A DNA stretch of 64,000 nucleotides from Massilia sp. UMI-21 (GTDB taxonomy: Bacteria; Pseudomonadota; Gammaproteobacteria; Burkholderiales; Burkholderiaceae_D). A model generated the notes under the pieces. The model saw nothing but the letters and a program-made list of their open reading frames with translations, was not told the origin of the DNA and did not search any database. The position numbers and the translations under genes are program-made. Positions 45,153 to 55,824 of this stretch are shown here, in pieces. The stretch is taken from assembly GCA_015277795.1 (NCBI GenBank), contig CP063848.1, forward strand, positions 496,001-560,000, read 5' to 3'. Within the stretch, counting starts at the first letter, position 1. Every line of letters starts with the position of its first letter.

Positions 45153-46016
45153 TTAATCGTAGAACGACGGTTCGCCCGGCGGCCGGGTCTTGAAACGCTT
45201 GTGCGTCCAGAAGTATTCGGCCGGGGCTTCGCGCACGCGATCTTCGATAAAAGCGTTCATGCGGCGGGTCGCTTCGACCATGTCGTCGCCCGGGTAATTC
45301 TCCCACGCCGGATAGAAACGCACACGCCAGCCCCGGTAGTTCGGCAGGTAGGTGGCCACCACCGGGATCACCTTGGCGCCGGTGGTCGCGGCAATCCGGC
45401 CCAGGGCGGTGAGGGTGGCGGCCGGGATGCCGAAGAAGGGAACGAATTCGGCATCCTTCTCGCCGAAATCCATGTCCGGCAGCATGAAGTAGGGCAGGCC
45501 GTCGCGCAGCGCGCGCAGGATCGGCTTGATGCCTTCCTTGCGCGTCACCAGGCGCACCGGGCCGTAGCGTTCGCGGCCGTGGCGCAGCAGCTTGTCGAAC
45601 GCTTCGTTCTTTTGCGGCACATACATGCTGCACACTGGGATCACGCGCGACGCGACGCCGGCCACGTCGAGGCAGACGAAGTGCGGGCACAGCAGGATGG
45701 TCGGGCCGGCTTCCATCTCGGCCTGCGGCACCGCCGGTTCCACCTGGATATAGCTGCGCACGCGCGCTTCCGGCGCCCACCACAGGATCGAGCGCTCGAA
45801 GATGCTGCGCGCATAGGCGCGGAAATGCTGTTTGGCGATGGCCTGGCGCTCGGCCTCGAGCTTCTCGGGCATGCACAGGCGCAGGTTGGTCAGGGTGATG
45901 CGGCGCCGTTTGCCCATGATTAGGAACATCAGGCTGCCGACCGTTTCGCCGAGGCGGCCGAGGATGGGCAGCGGCAGGAAGTGCAGCAGCCACATGATAC
46001 CGAGCAGGAGCCTCAT
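45153..46016 (-). CDS. LpxL/HtrB-type lipid A acyltransferase
   Basis: A 287-residue inner-membrane enzyme of the lysophospholipid/lipid A late acyltransferase family, adding a secondary acyl chain. An N-terminal anchor (LLGIMWLLHFLPLPILG) precedes the catalytic HX4D motif in LLCPHFVCLDVAG and the FMLPDMDFGEKDAEFVPFFG block, ending in EYFWTHKRFKTRPPGE. The start (46016) overlaps the stop of the related gene upstream by four bases, so both are translated from one mRNA. Confidence 0.92.
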   Translation of the reverse strand: MRLLLGIMWLLHFLPLPILGRLGETVGSLMFLIMGKRRRITLTNLRLCMPEKLEAERQAIAKQHFRAYARSIFERSILWWAPEARVRSYIQVEPAVPQAEMEAGPTILLCPHFVCLDVAGVASRVIPVCSMYVPQKNEAFDKLLRHGRERYGPVRLVTRKEGIKPILRALRDGLPYFMLPDMDFGEKDAEFVPFFGIPAATLTALGRIAATTGAKVIPVVATYLPNYRGWRVRFYPAWENYPGDDMVEATRRMNAFIEDRVREAPAEYFWTHKRFKTRPPGEPSFYD

Positions 46017-46864
46017 GCCGCGGCCTCGCTTTCCGGACCGCTCACGCCTTCCGGCTGTTTGTAGCGGTTGTAGCTCCAGAAGTACTGCGCCGGGCAGCGC
46101 TTGATCAACTGCTCCATGGCGCGGTTGATGGCCGCCGCCTGGTCCGCGGCGCTGCCTTCCAGGCTGCCCTCGAAGGGCACGAAGCGCACCACGTAGCCGC
46201 GGCCGCGCGGCAGGCGCTCGGCGTAGACCAGCAGGATGTCGGCCTTGCCCAGCTGCGCCAGCTTGGCGGGCAGGGTCATGGTGTAGGCGCTGCGGCCGAA
46301 CCACGGCGCCCAGACGCCTTCGCCTTCCTGCGGCACCTGGTCGGGCAGCAGGCCGATCGGCTCGCCGCTTTTGAGCGTCTTGGCCAGGATGCGCACGCCA
46401 GACAGGGTGGCCGGCGCCAGTTTCAGGTTGTGGCGCGCACGAGCACCCTCGACCAGGGGTTTCAGTGCGCTCTTGCGCGGCGGGCGGTACATGACGGTCA
46501 GCGCCGTCTGCAGCGCGATCTGCTGGGCCGTCATCTCGAAGCAGCCCAGGTGCGGGGTCAGGAACACGATGCCGCGGCCGGCGTCCAGCCGCGCCTGCAC
46601 CAGTTCCCAGTTCTCGACGCTGGCGTGGCGCGCCACGCGCCTGGGATCGGCGCACCAGACGAAGGCCAGCTCGATGATGGCCTTGCCGGCTTCGGCGACG
46701 GCGGCGTTCAGGTGCCGTTCATAGCCGGCCTGGGCCAGGTTGGCGCGCAGGCGGCGGCGATAGGAGCCCGACAGCAAATAGACGAGCCAGCCGAGGCCAG
46801 CGCCGAGAGCATGCAAAAACGGCAATGGGAATACCGATAGTGCACGGAATAAAGAAACTAACAT
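46013..46864 (-). CDS. LpxL-family acyltransferase with HX4E motif
   Basis: A 283-residue paralogue of the next gene. N-terminal anchor with FLHALGAGLGWLVYLLSG, catalytic motif read as H-x4-Glu in FLTPHLGCFEMTAQQ rather than H-x4-Asp, followed by YRPPRKSALKPLVEGAR, GLLPDQVPQEGEGVWAPWFG and the closing YFWSYNRYKQPEG. Tandem pairs of this kind handle the two secondary acylations of lipid A in betaproteobacteria; which step each does is not predictable. The ATG at 46864 is the first good start; the open frame upstream overlaps the metK leader. Confidence 0.9.
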   Translation of the reverse strand: MLVSLFRALSVFPLPFLHALGAGLGWLVYLLSGSYRRRLRANLAQAGYERHLNAAVAEAGKAIIELAFVWCADPRRVARHASVENWELVQARLDAGRGIVFLTPHLGCFEMTAQQIALQTALTVMYRPPRKSALKPLVEGARARHNLKLAPATLSGVRILAKTLKSGEPIGLLPDQVPQEGEGVWAPWFGRSAYTMTLPAKLAQLGKADILLVYAERLPRGRGYVVRFVPFEGSLEGSAADQAAAINRAMEQLIKRCPAQYFWSYNRYKQPEGVSGPESEAAA

Positions 46865-46957
46865 GCGATTGACCAGGGTTGAAAGAAGGGGTCGTGGTAG
46901 AGCAAAATTCTCGAAGGAAGCGTAAAATACCACTTTATGCAGGATCCGCCGAGTTAA

Positions 46958-46984
46958 TAGACAACTTGCGAAGCGGAATATAAA
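46958..46984 (+). promoter_or_regulatory. Weak candidate promoter of metK
   Basis: TAGACA (46958-46963) and TATAAA (46979-46984) are 15 bp apart in the 200-bp gap between the divergent acyltransferase gene and metK. Spacing is short; identification is by eye. Confidence 0.25.
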
Positions 46985-47066
46985 TGTCGCTAAAGCGTCG
47001 CAGGCACCCGTTGCTGCGGCATCTTGTTCAACAACAGCGCAACACTCAGCAGTAACTGGAGCCCAC

Positions 47067-48233
<1,167 letters not shown>

Positions 48234-48243
48234 TTTTCTCCAA

Positions 48244-48300
48244 CCCGCCCGGAAGCCGGGCGGGGCAGGGAGCAAGGGTGGCGGCCCACCAGGCCGCCAC
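48244..48300 (+). terminator. Two successive hairpins after metK
   Basis: CCCGCCCGG/CCGGGCGGG (48244-48264) and GTGGCGGCC/GGCCGCCAC (48278-48300) are perfect 9-bp stems between the metK stop and the SAH riboswitch. Neither has a T-run, so partial termination or processing is possible. Confidence 0.5.
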
Positions 48301-48317
48301 TCGTGGTAAACTCACCC

Positions 48318-48387
48318 GTTCCGAGGAGCGTTGCGACGAAGAGATTCCTCTTTGCCAGGCTCGGATATCAGCAACTGCGCTCACGTT
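48318..48387 (+). promoter_or_regulatory. S-adenosylhomocysteine (SAH) riboswitch
   Basis: The leader of ahcY contains the conserved SAH aptamer blocks: CCGAGGAGCGTTGCGAC (48321-48337), GCCAGGCTCGG (48354-48364) and GCGCTCACG (48377-48385). CCGAG (48321-48325) pairs with CTCGG (48360-48364), GAGCG (48326-48330) pairs with CGCTC (48378-48382) as the pseudoknot, and AAGAG/CTCTT (48339-48352) is the variable arm. Members of this class (Rfam SAH_riboswitch) switch on ahcY when the toxic by-product SAH accumulates. Confidence 0.92.
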
Positions 48388-48417
48388 ACTTTTTTCAACC
48401 ATTGAAAGGAGGGCGTG

Positions 48418-49827
<1,410 letters not shown>

Positions 49828-49844
49828 TCGATAGCTAGTCATTG

Positions 49845-49882
49845 CGGGCGCTGAGTTTAACCAAAACCAGCGCCCGTTTTTT
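49845..49882 (+). terminator. Intrinsic terminator of ahcY
   Basis: CGGGCGCTG (49845-49853) and CAGCGCCCG (49868-49876) form a perfect 9-bp stem followed by six T, 18 bp after the ahcY stop. Confidence 0.9.
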
Positions 49883-49933
49883 CAACAGCCGGGCGTTCGG
49901 CGCAACCGATGCGCCCGTGTACCACGAAAGTCG

Positions 49934-50296
49934 ATGCTCATGCGCCTGCTCATTACCTGGCTGATCAATGCCGTAGCCCTGATGGCCCTGCCGTTCCTGA
50001 TGTCTTCCGTCGTCGTCACCAATTTCACGACCGCGCTGATCGCTGCGCTCGTGCTGGGACTGGTCAATACCCTGATCCGTCCAGTGCTGGTGATCCTGAC
50101 CCTGCCGGTGACGGTGGTCTCGCTGGGCCTGTTCATCCTCGTCATCAATGCGCTCCTGTTCTGGATGGTGTCGCACTGGATCGCGGGCTTCGAGGTCACC
50201 GGATTCGGATCGGCCTTCCTGGCAGCGATCCTGTACAGCATTATTTCGTGGGCGCTTTCTACCTTGCTCCTCAAAGACAAAGATGGAAACTCCTAA
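49934..50296 (+). CDS. Phage-holin-family (superfamily IV) small membrane protein
   Basis: A 120-residue protein with four hydrophobic helices and the family pattern LVNTLIRPVLVILTLPVTVVSLGLFILVINALLFW read in parts (TLIRPVLVILTLPVTVVSLG is the hallmark). These chromosomal proteins are named after mycobacteriophage holins but nothing phage-like surrounds this one; it is a common neighbour of ahcY and metF in Burkholderiales. ATG at 49934 or 49940 are both possible. It overlaps metF by 14 bp. Confidence 0.85.
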   Translation: MLMRLLITWLINAVALMALPFLMSSVVVTNFTTALIAALVLGLVNTLIRPVLVILTLPVTVVSLGLFILVINALLFWMVSHWIAGFEVTGFGSAFLAAILYSIISWALSTLLLKDKDGNS

Positions 50297-51113
50297 TTTC
50301 AGTATCGAGTTCTTTCCCCCGAAGACCGATGAAGGCGCGGAAAAGCTGCGCGTGGTGCGCCAGAAGCTGGCCGAGCTGCGGCCGAAGTATTTTTCGGTGA
50401 CCTTCGGCGCGGGCGGCACCACCCAGCAGGGCACCTTGCAGACGGTGCTCGAGATCCAGTCCGAAGGCATCGACGCGGCGCCGCACCTGTCCTGCGTGGG
50501 CGGCACCCGCGACTCGCTGCGCGCCATCCTGCAGCAGTTCCAGGACAAGGGCATCCGCCGCCTGGTGGCGCTGCGCGGCGACCTGCCGAGCGGCTACGGC
50601 GGTGGCGGCGAGTTCCGCTACGCCAACGAGCTGGTCGAGTTCATCCGCAAGGAAACCGGCGACTGGTTTCACATCGAAGTGGCGGCCTACCCGGAAATGC
50701 ACCCGCAGGCGCGTTCGCCGCAGGACGACCTGCAAGCCTTCGCGCGCAAGGTCCAAGCCGGCGCGAATGCCGCGATCACCCAGTATTTCTATAATGCGGA
50801 CGCCTACTTCGACTTCGTCGACAACGCCCGCAAGCTGGGCGTGGACGTGCCGGTGGTGCCGGGCATCATGCCGATCACCAACTACACCCAGCTGATGCGC
50901 TTCTCGGACATGTGCGGCGCCGAGATTCCGCGTTGGGTGCGCAACAAGCTGGCAAGCTTCGGCGACGACTCCGCCTCGATCAAGGCCTTCGGCCTGGACG
51001 TGGTCACCAGCCTGTGCGAGCGCCTGCTCGCGGGCGGCGCGCCGGGGCTGCATTTCTACAGCATGAACCAGGCGGTGGCGACCACCGCGATCTGGCAGCG
51101 CCTGGTGAAGTAA
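50283..51113 (+). CDS. metF: Methylenetetrahydrofolate reductase
   Basis: FAD enzyme that makes 5-methyl-THF, the methyl donor for methionine synthesis. The 276-residue protein has FSIEFFPPKTDEGAEKL at the start, YFSVTFGAGGTT, LVALRGDLP, FHIEVAAYPEMHPQA and the FAD/folate region AITQYFYNADAYFDFVDNAR, closing with PGLHFYSMNQA. The ATG at 50283 lies inside the end of the holin-like gene, so translation is probably coupled. It completes the metK-ahcY-metF methyl-cycle set. Confidence 0.97.
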   Translation: METPNFSIEFFPPKTDEGAEKLRVVRQKLAELRPKYFSVTFGAGGTTQQGTLQTVLEIQSEGIDAAPHLSCVGGTRDSLRAILQQFQDKGIRRLVALRGDLPSGYGGGGEFRYANELVEFIRKETGDWFHIEVAAYPEMHPQARSPQDDLQAFARKVQAGANAAITQYFYNADAYFDFVDNARKLGVDVPVVPGIMPITNYTQLMRFSDMCGAEIPRWVRNKLASFGDDSASIKAFGLDVVTSLCERLLAGGAPGLHFYSMNQAVATTAIWQRLVK

Positions 51114-51123
51114 TTGGCCTTGT

Positions 51124-51149
51124 GGCCGCGGCCTGGAATGGCCGCGGCC
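51124..51149 (+). terminator. GC-rich hairpin after metF
   Basis: GGCCGCGGCC (51124-51133) is repeated inversely at 51140-51149 with a six-base loop, 10 bp after the metF stop and directly before the repeat element. No T-run; a weak terminator or stability hairpin. Confidence 0.45.
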
Positions 51150-51150
51150 C

Positions 51151-51281
51151 GTAGGGTGGGCCGCCCACGCGTTCAACCCACCGTGGTGTTGCCCGTGCGG
51201 CTGCTCCCCCGCTGCTTGAACGCGTGGGCGGCGCCCGCCGCGCAGGCCGATCGCAAGGCCGGGCGGAGCCGCCCACCCTAC
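51151..51281. repeat. Dispersed inverted-repeat element, copy C
   Basis: A 131-bp element bounded by GTAGGGTGG (51151-51159) and CCACCCTAC (51273-51281), with inner pair CCGCCCACGCGTTCAA (51161-51176) and TTGAACGCGTGGGCGG (51216-51231). It lies between the convergent metF and 5-formyl-THF cyclo-ligase genes. Same family as copies at 8940, 29845 and 59422. Confidence 0.85.
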
Positions 51282-51311
51282 GATTCGGCCATGATGCGAT
51301 TGAACGCGGTG

Positions 51312-51848
51312 TCAGCCTTCGGTCACGATCTCGTCGAGCGGAATATCGTATTCCCCGATCTCGAATACCGCCTGCTGGCACGCATACGCAATGCCCAGCG
51401 TGCGCGGACGCGGTTCCGGCGCCAGCGTCCTGTCGTAAAACCCGCCGCCATACCCCAGCCGGTAGCCACGCGCATCGAAGCCCAGGCAGGGCACCAGCAG
51501 GGCATCGGGCCGCTGCAGCATCCGCAGTTCCACCGGCACCGCCACGCCCAGGCTGTCGGCCTCGGTCGCTTCGCCCGGCACCCATTCGGCAAATCCGAGC
51601 GCCGCACCGCGCTCGATCACGACAGGCAAGGCCAGCCGTACGCCTGCTTCCGCCAATTCCGCGTAGGCTGGACGTAAATCGGGTTCGCCCGCGAGTGGCC
51701 AGTACACACCCAATACCGACCCTGGATCGGCGCGCCACCACGCCAGCATGCGCGTGCCGATGCGGTCATCCCAGGCGCGTTTGGTGGCGTGGTCGATCGC
51801 GCGGCGCCGCTCCTTGAGTGTCCGGCGCAACTGTGGTTTATCCAGCAT
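51312..51848 (-). CDS. 5-formyltetrahydrofolate cyclo-ligase
   Basis: Converts 5-formyl-THF back to 5,10-methenyl-THF, salvaging folate. About 178 residues with the N-terminal basic helix KPQLRRTLKERRRAI, the LGVYWPLAGEPDLRPAYAEL segment and the ATP/folate signature LGYGGGFYDRTL. The family clearly matches. The ATG at 51848 starts just before the basic helix; an ATG at 51911 would add 21 residues; neither has a clear ribosome site. It is near metF, another folate enzyme, but convergent to it. Confidence 0.9.
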   Translation of the reverse strand: MLDKPQLRRTLKERRRAIDHATKRAWDDRIGTRMLAWWRADPGSVLGVYWPLAGEPDLRPAYAELAEAGVRLALPVVIERGAALGFAEWVPGEATEADSLGVAVPVELRMLQRPDALLVPCLGFDARGYRLGYGGGFYDRTLAPEPRPRTLGIAYACQQAVFEIGEYDIPLDEIVTEG

Positions 51849-51943
51849 GGCGTTTGCGCCAGTGTCTGGCAGGGCCCCTGGGGCACATGGTATTCTTGAT
51901 TCGCCGGTCATGGTTTGAATGCAGCGTACATTGAAAGTTGTAG

Positions 51944-54025
51944 ATGTTTCAATCGAGTTTGACAACCGGCTCCCTGCCGGCCGCCCTTGCCCTTGTGTTT
52001 GCATTGTGGACGCTGGCACCCGAGACAGTCCACGCCAAATCTGCGCCTGCCACGGCCGCGGGGTCGACCCCGGATTCCGGCCAGACCGCGCCCAGCTCCC
52101 AGATCGTGCCGCCGGTGCCGGCCGGCGCCCCCACCGTGCCCGGCGCATCCGCCGCCGTGCCGGTCGCCGAGGCCCAGGCCGATGACGATACTTTCCTGCT
52201 GCTGCGCGAAGCCGCGCGCCAGAGCGATGCGGCGCGTACCAATGCGCTGGCATCGCGCCTGCCGCCGAACTATCCGCTGGCGTCCTACGTCGACTATTAT
52301 CGTCTGAAACCGCGGATGCGCGACGCCACGGCTGCAGAGGTCGGCGCGCTGCTGCGCCGTCACCCCGACACGGCCATCGCCGAGCAGTTGCGCACCGAAT
52401 GGCTGCTCGACCTGGGCCGGCGCCGCGACTTCGCCGGCTTCGAGCGCGAAGTGGGCCAACTGGCGCGCGGCGACAATCTGCAGGTGCGCTGCTATGCCCT
52501 GCTGGCGCGTGCCAGCCGCGGCGAACAGGTCGGCGATGAGGCGCGGGCCTTGCTGGTCAGTCCGCAGGGTTACGGGGAAGCCTGCGCGGCCCTGATCACG
52601 CAGTTGGCGCAGACCGGGCAGTTCAAGGAAAAGGACCTGCTCTGGCAGCTGCGCCTGGCCGGCGAAGCCGACGCCACCGGCCCGGCGCGCCGCATTGCGT
52701 TACTGCTGGGAGCTTCCGATACCCGCGCGGCCCAGGCCGTGGACGTGCCCGCCGTCGCGATGGCACGCGGGGTCGGCAAGACCCGTGCCGAGCACGCCAT
52801 CTACCTGGTAGCGATCGGCCGCATGGCGCGCACCAGCCTCAAGCTGGCCACCGTCGCGCTCGGCAAGAACAGCCCCAGGCTGAGCGCCGAGGAACGCGCG
52901 ACCGGCTGGGCCGGCATCGCCTATGCCGCCTCGATCGCCCTGTCGCCGGACGCCGCTACCTATTGGCGGCGCGCCGACGGCGTGCCGCTCACCAACGATC
53001 AGCTGCAGTGGAAGACCCGCATCGCGCTGCGCCACGGTGACTGGAAAACCGTGCGCGCCACCATCGAGGCCATGCCGGCCCACCTGCGTGGCGAGAGCGC
53101 CTGGGTCTACTGGCTGGCGCGCGCCGACAAGCACGATGGCCGCACGGCGCAAGCCAATGCCGGTTTCGAGAGCGTCGCCACCCAGCGCCACTTCTACGGC
53201 CAGCTCGCGCTGGACGAACTCGGCCGGCAAGTGGTGGCGCCGCCGCCTGCCTCGCCGATCAGCACGGAAGAGCTGGCTTCGGTTAACGCCAACCCGAGCC
53301 TGCAGCGCGCGCTCAAGTTCTACAGCCTGCGCCTGCGCGCGGAAGGCAACCGCGAATGGAACTGGGGGCTGCGCGGCATGTCTGACCGTCAGTTGCTGGC
53401 CGCCGGCGAACTCGCCCGGCGCAACGACCTGCTCGACCGTACCGTCGAGACCTCGCTGCGCACGCGTACCGAACTCGACTACGCACAGCGGTTCCCGGCG
53501 CCGCACCTGGACGTCCTGCACCCGACCGCGCAGGGCCTGGGCCTCGACAAGGCCTGGGTCTACGGCCTGATCCGCCAGGAGTCGCGCTTCATCAGCGATG
53601 CGCGTTCCGGCGTCGGCGCCTCCGGCCTGATGCAGGTGATGCCTGCCACCGGTAAATGGGTGGCGGCCAAGATCGGGATGGACAACTTCGTGCACAGCAT
53701 GCTGAACGACCTGCGGACCAACATCACGCTCGGCGCCAACTACATGAACATGGTGCTGGCGAACTTCGACGGCGACGAAATCCTCGCCACGGCAGCCTAC
53801 AATGCCGGGCCATCGCGCGCCCGCGCCTGGCGCGGGCGGCTCGAGCAGCCGATGGAGGGCGCGGTGTTCGTCGAATCGATTCCGTTCTCGGAGACCCGCA
53901 ACTACGTGCGCAACGTGCTGGCCAATGCCACCAACTACGCCGCCGTGTTCGAGAACAAGCCGCAGTCGATCCGCACCCGGGTGCGTCCGGTGCAGCCGCG
54001 CGAGCGCGCCTCCATCCTGCCCTGA
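51944..54025 (+). CDS. slt: Soluble lytic murein transglycosylase (Slt70-like)
   Basis: Periplasmic enzyme that cleaves glycan strands to 1,6-anhydro products. The 693-residue protein has a signal peptide (SLPAALALVFALWTLAPETVHA), a Pro/Ala-rich linker, a long alpha-helical superhelical region (about 90-520) and the C-terminal catalytic domain (about 525-670): the catalytic Glu is in GLIRQESRFISDARSGVGASGLMQVMPATG (seen in parts) with AAYNAGPSRARAW further on. Length and layout fit Slt70. It is divergent from the cyclo-ligase gene. Confidence 0.95.
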   Translation: MFQSSLTTGSLPAALALVFALWTLAPETVHAKSAPATAAGSTPDSGQTAPSSQIVPPVPAGAPTVPGASAAVPVAEAQADDDTFLLLREAARQSDAARTNALASRLPPNYPLASYVDYYRLKPRMRDATAAEVGALLRRHPDTAIAEQLRTEWLLDLGRRRDFAGFEREVGQLARGDNLQVRCYALLARASRGEQVGDEARALLVSPQGYGEACAALITQLAQTGQFKEKDLLWQLRLAGEADATGPARRIALLLGASDTRAAQAVDVPAVAMARGVGKTRAEHAIYLVAIGRMARTSLKLATVALGKNSPRLSAEERATGWAGIAYAASIALSPDAATYWRRADGVPLTNDQLQWKTRIALRHGDWKTVRATIEAMPAHLRGESAWVYWLARADKHDGRTAQANAGFESVATQRHFYGQLALDELGRQVVAPPPASPISTEELASVNANPSLQRALKFYSLRLRAEGNREWNWGLRGMSDRQLLAAGELARRNDLLDRTVETSLRTRTELDYAQRFPAPHLDVLHPTAQGLGLDKAWVYGLIRQESRFISDARSGVGASGLMQVMPATGKWVAAKIGMDNFVHSMLNDLRTNITLGANYMNMVLANFDGDEILATAAYNAGPSRARAWRGRLEQPMEGAVFVESIPFSETRNYVRNVLANATNYAAVFENKPQSIRTRVRPVQPRERASILP

Positions 54026-54075
54026 ACCCGGTTGAGCACAACGGAGCCCAGCGAGCTCCCTGAAGGAGAACGGCC

Positions 54076-55038
54076 ATGCGCGACAGGAACGTGGTGGTCA
54101 TCGGCGGCACGGGTTTCATCGGCGGCCATGTGCTGGCGCGCCTGGCGGCGGACGGGGTCGGCACGCGGGTAGCGGCGCGCCATTACGAGACCGCCAAGCA
54201 CCTGAATACCTTGCCCTACCTCGACCTGGAACTGGTCGACATCCACGACGACGCCGCGCTGCGGCGCCTCCTGGACGGCTGCGATGCGGTCATCAACCTG
54301 GTCGGCGTGCTGCATGGCGGCCATGGCATGCCCTACGGCCCCGGCTTCCGGCGCCTGCACGTGGAATTGCCGCGCCGGATCGTCCAGGCCTGCGACGAAC
54401 TCGGGGTGCCGCGTTACCTGCACATGAGCGCACTCGGCGCCAGCGCCCTGGGCGCTTCGATGTACCAGCGCTCCAAGGCCGACGGCGAGCTGGCCGCCCG
54501 CAGCCGGCCACGGGTGGAGGCGGCGATTTTCCGTCCTTCGGTGGTGTTCGGCCCGGGCGACCATTTCCTGACCATGTTCGCCAGGCTGCAGCGCCACCTG
54601 CCGGTGGTGCCGCTGGCCTGCCCGGACGCGCGCTTCCAGCCGGTCTATGTCGAAGACGTGGCCGCCGCCTTTTCGCTGGCGCTGCGCGACCCGCACCTGG
54701 CCGGCGCCACCATCGAGCTCGCCGGTCCGCAGGTATATACCCTGGCCGAGCTGGTACGCCTGAGCGGGCGCTACACCGGCCACGAGCGCCGCATCCTGGG
54801 CTTGCCGGACTGGGCGGCGCGCTTGCAGGCGGGGCTGTTCGAGCTGTTGCCGGGCGACCCGGTCATCGGTCGCGACCAGCTCGATTCGATGAAGACGGAT
54901 AATGTCGTCAGTGCGCAAACACAAGCCTTGACAGCGGACGCGCTGGGAATCAAGCTGACGTCGCTCGAGGCTGTTGCACCGCACTATCTGGCAGGGGGCG
55001 ACAGCCTCGATCGCTACCGTGAGCACGCCGGCCGCTGA
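54076..55038 (+). CDS. NAD(P)-binding NDUFA9-like/atypical SDR protein
   Basis: A 320-residue Rossmann-fold protein of the extended/atypical short-chain dehydrogenase type. The nucleotide motif VVVIGGTGFIGGHVLARLA is at residues 6-24, NLVGVLHGG and RYLHMSALGAS follow, with Tyr in MYQRSKADGE (YxxxK-like Y-x3-K) and RPSVVFGPGDHFL. This resembles complex I NDUFA9-like proteins, which have lost or changed catalytic activity. GAAGGAG lies 7 bp before the ATG. The GST gene follows after 43 bp. Confidence 0.87.
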   Translation: MRDRNVVVIGGTGFIGGHVLARLAADGVGTRVAARHYETAKHLNTLPYLDLELVDIHDDAALRRLLDGCDAVINLVGVLHGGHGMPYGPGFRRLHVELPRRIVQACDELGVPRYLHMSALGASALGASMYQRSKADGELAARSRPRVEAAIFRPSVVFGPGDHFLTMFARLQRHLPVVPLACPDARFQPVYVEDVAAAFSLALRDPHLAGATIELAGPQVYTLAELVRLSGRYTGHERRILGLPDWAARLQAGLFELLPGDPVIGRDQLDSMKTDNVVSAQTQALTADALGIKLTSLEAVAPHYLAGGDSLDRYREHAGR

Positions 55039-55081
55039 TTCCGCCCAGCGTCAGGACCAACCCCTTCGACCACAGGACACC

Positions 55082-55801
55082 ATGCAGACCATCGAACTCG
55101 ACCCGACCCTGTCTTCCACCCTCGAGCAGGCCCGCCAGCCGGGCCTGACCCTCGTCATCGGCAACAAGAACGTGTCGTCGTGGTCGATGCGGCCATGGGT
55201 GGCGGCAAAGGCGTTCGGAATCCCGTTCACCGAGATCCGCGTCCTGCTCGACAAGCCCGAGACCGCCGCCAACATCGCACGCTATTCGCACGCGGGCCGG
55301 GTGCCGGTGTTGCTGGCAGGCGAGATGACGATCTGGGACAGCCTGGCCATCGTCGAATACCTGGCCGAGCAGTTCCCCGACAAGCACATGTGGCCGCAGG
55401 ACGTTGCCGCGCGGGCGCTGGCGCGCTCGATCGTGGCCGAGATGCACGCGGGCTTCGGCGAACTGCGCAGCGCGATGTCGATGAACATCCAGGCCAGGCT
55501 GCCGGGCCGCGGCCGCACCCCGGGCGCCCAGGCCGACATCGGCCGCGTCTGCGAGATCTGGGAAGACTGCCTGTCGCGCTTCGGCCACCACGGTTTCCTG
55601 TTCGGCGACTTCTCCATCGCCGACGCCTTCTACGCGCCGGTGGTGTGCCGCTTCAAGACCTATGGCGTGGCCCTGGCCCCGGCCCTGCAAGCCTATTGCG
55701 AGCGCGTGCTGGCCCACCCGGCAGTGGCGCACTGGATCGACGAAGCGATGCGCGAAGACGATCCGACCCCGCAGCACGACCTCGACCTGCCGCAGGCGTA
55801 A
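55082..55801 (+). CDS. Glutathione S-transferase family protein
   Basis: A 239-residue GST. Thioredoxin-like N-terminal domain (about residues 22-98) with LVIGNKNVSSWSMRPWVAAKAFG, cis-Pro in GRVPVLLAGEMTIWDSLAIVEYLAEQFP (parts), then an all-helical C-terminal domain with the N-capping-like FGDFSIADAFYAPVVCRF. The catalytic residue is probably the Ser/Ser-Trp-Ser after NKNV, as in SspA/zeta-type or Ser-GSTs. Substrate unknown. The ATG at 55082 gives an extra 20 residues before the fold. It precedes cca closely. Confidence 0.9.
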   Translation: MQTIELDPTLSSTLEQARQPGLTLVIGNKNVSSWSMRPWVAAKAFGIPFTEIRVLLDKPETAANIARYSHAGRVPVLLAGEMTIWDSLAIVEYLAEQFPDKHMWPQDVAARALARSIVAEMHAGFGELRSAMSMNIQARLPGRGRTPGAQADIGRVCEIWEDCLSRFGHHGFLFGDFSIADAFYAPVVCRFKTYGVALAPALQAYCERVLAHPAVAHWIDEAMREDDPTPQHDLDLPQA

Positions 55802-55824
55802 GGGTGGACAGCGTGGCACCCGCG

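Noticed and set aside
46865..47066. A SAM riboswitch in the metK leader
   Set aside because: No SAM-class aptamer core or terminator-antiterminator pair could be recognised; only a weak promoter is visible.
49934..50296. A phage-holin family gene as evidence of a prophage
   Set aside because: No lysin, structural or integrase gene is nearby; the family is a common chromosomal neighbour of ahcY and metF.
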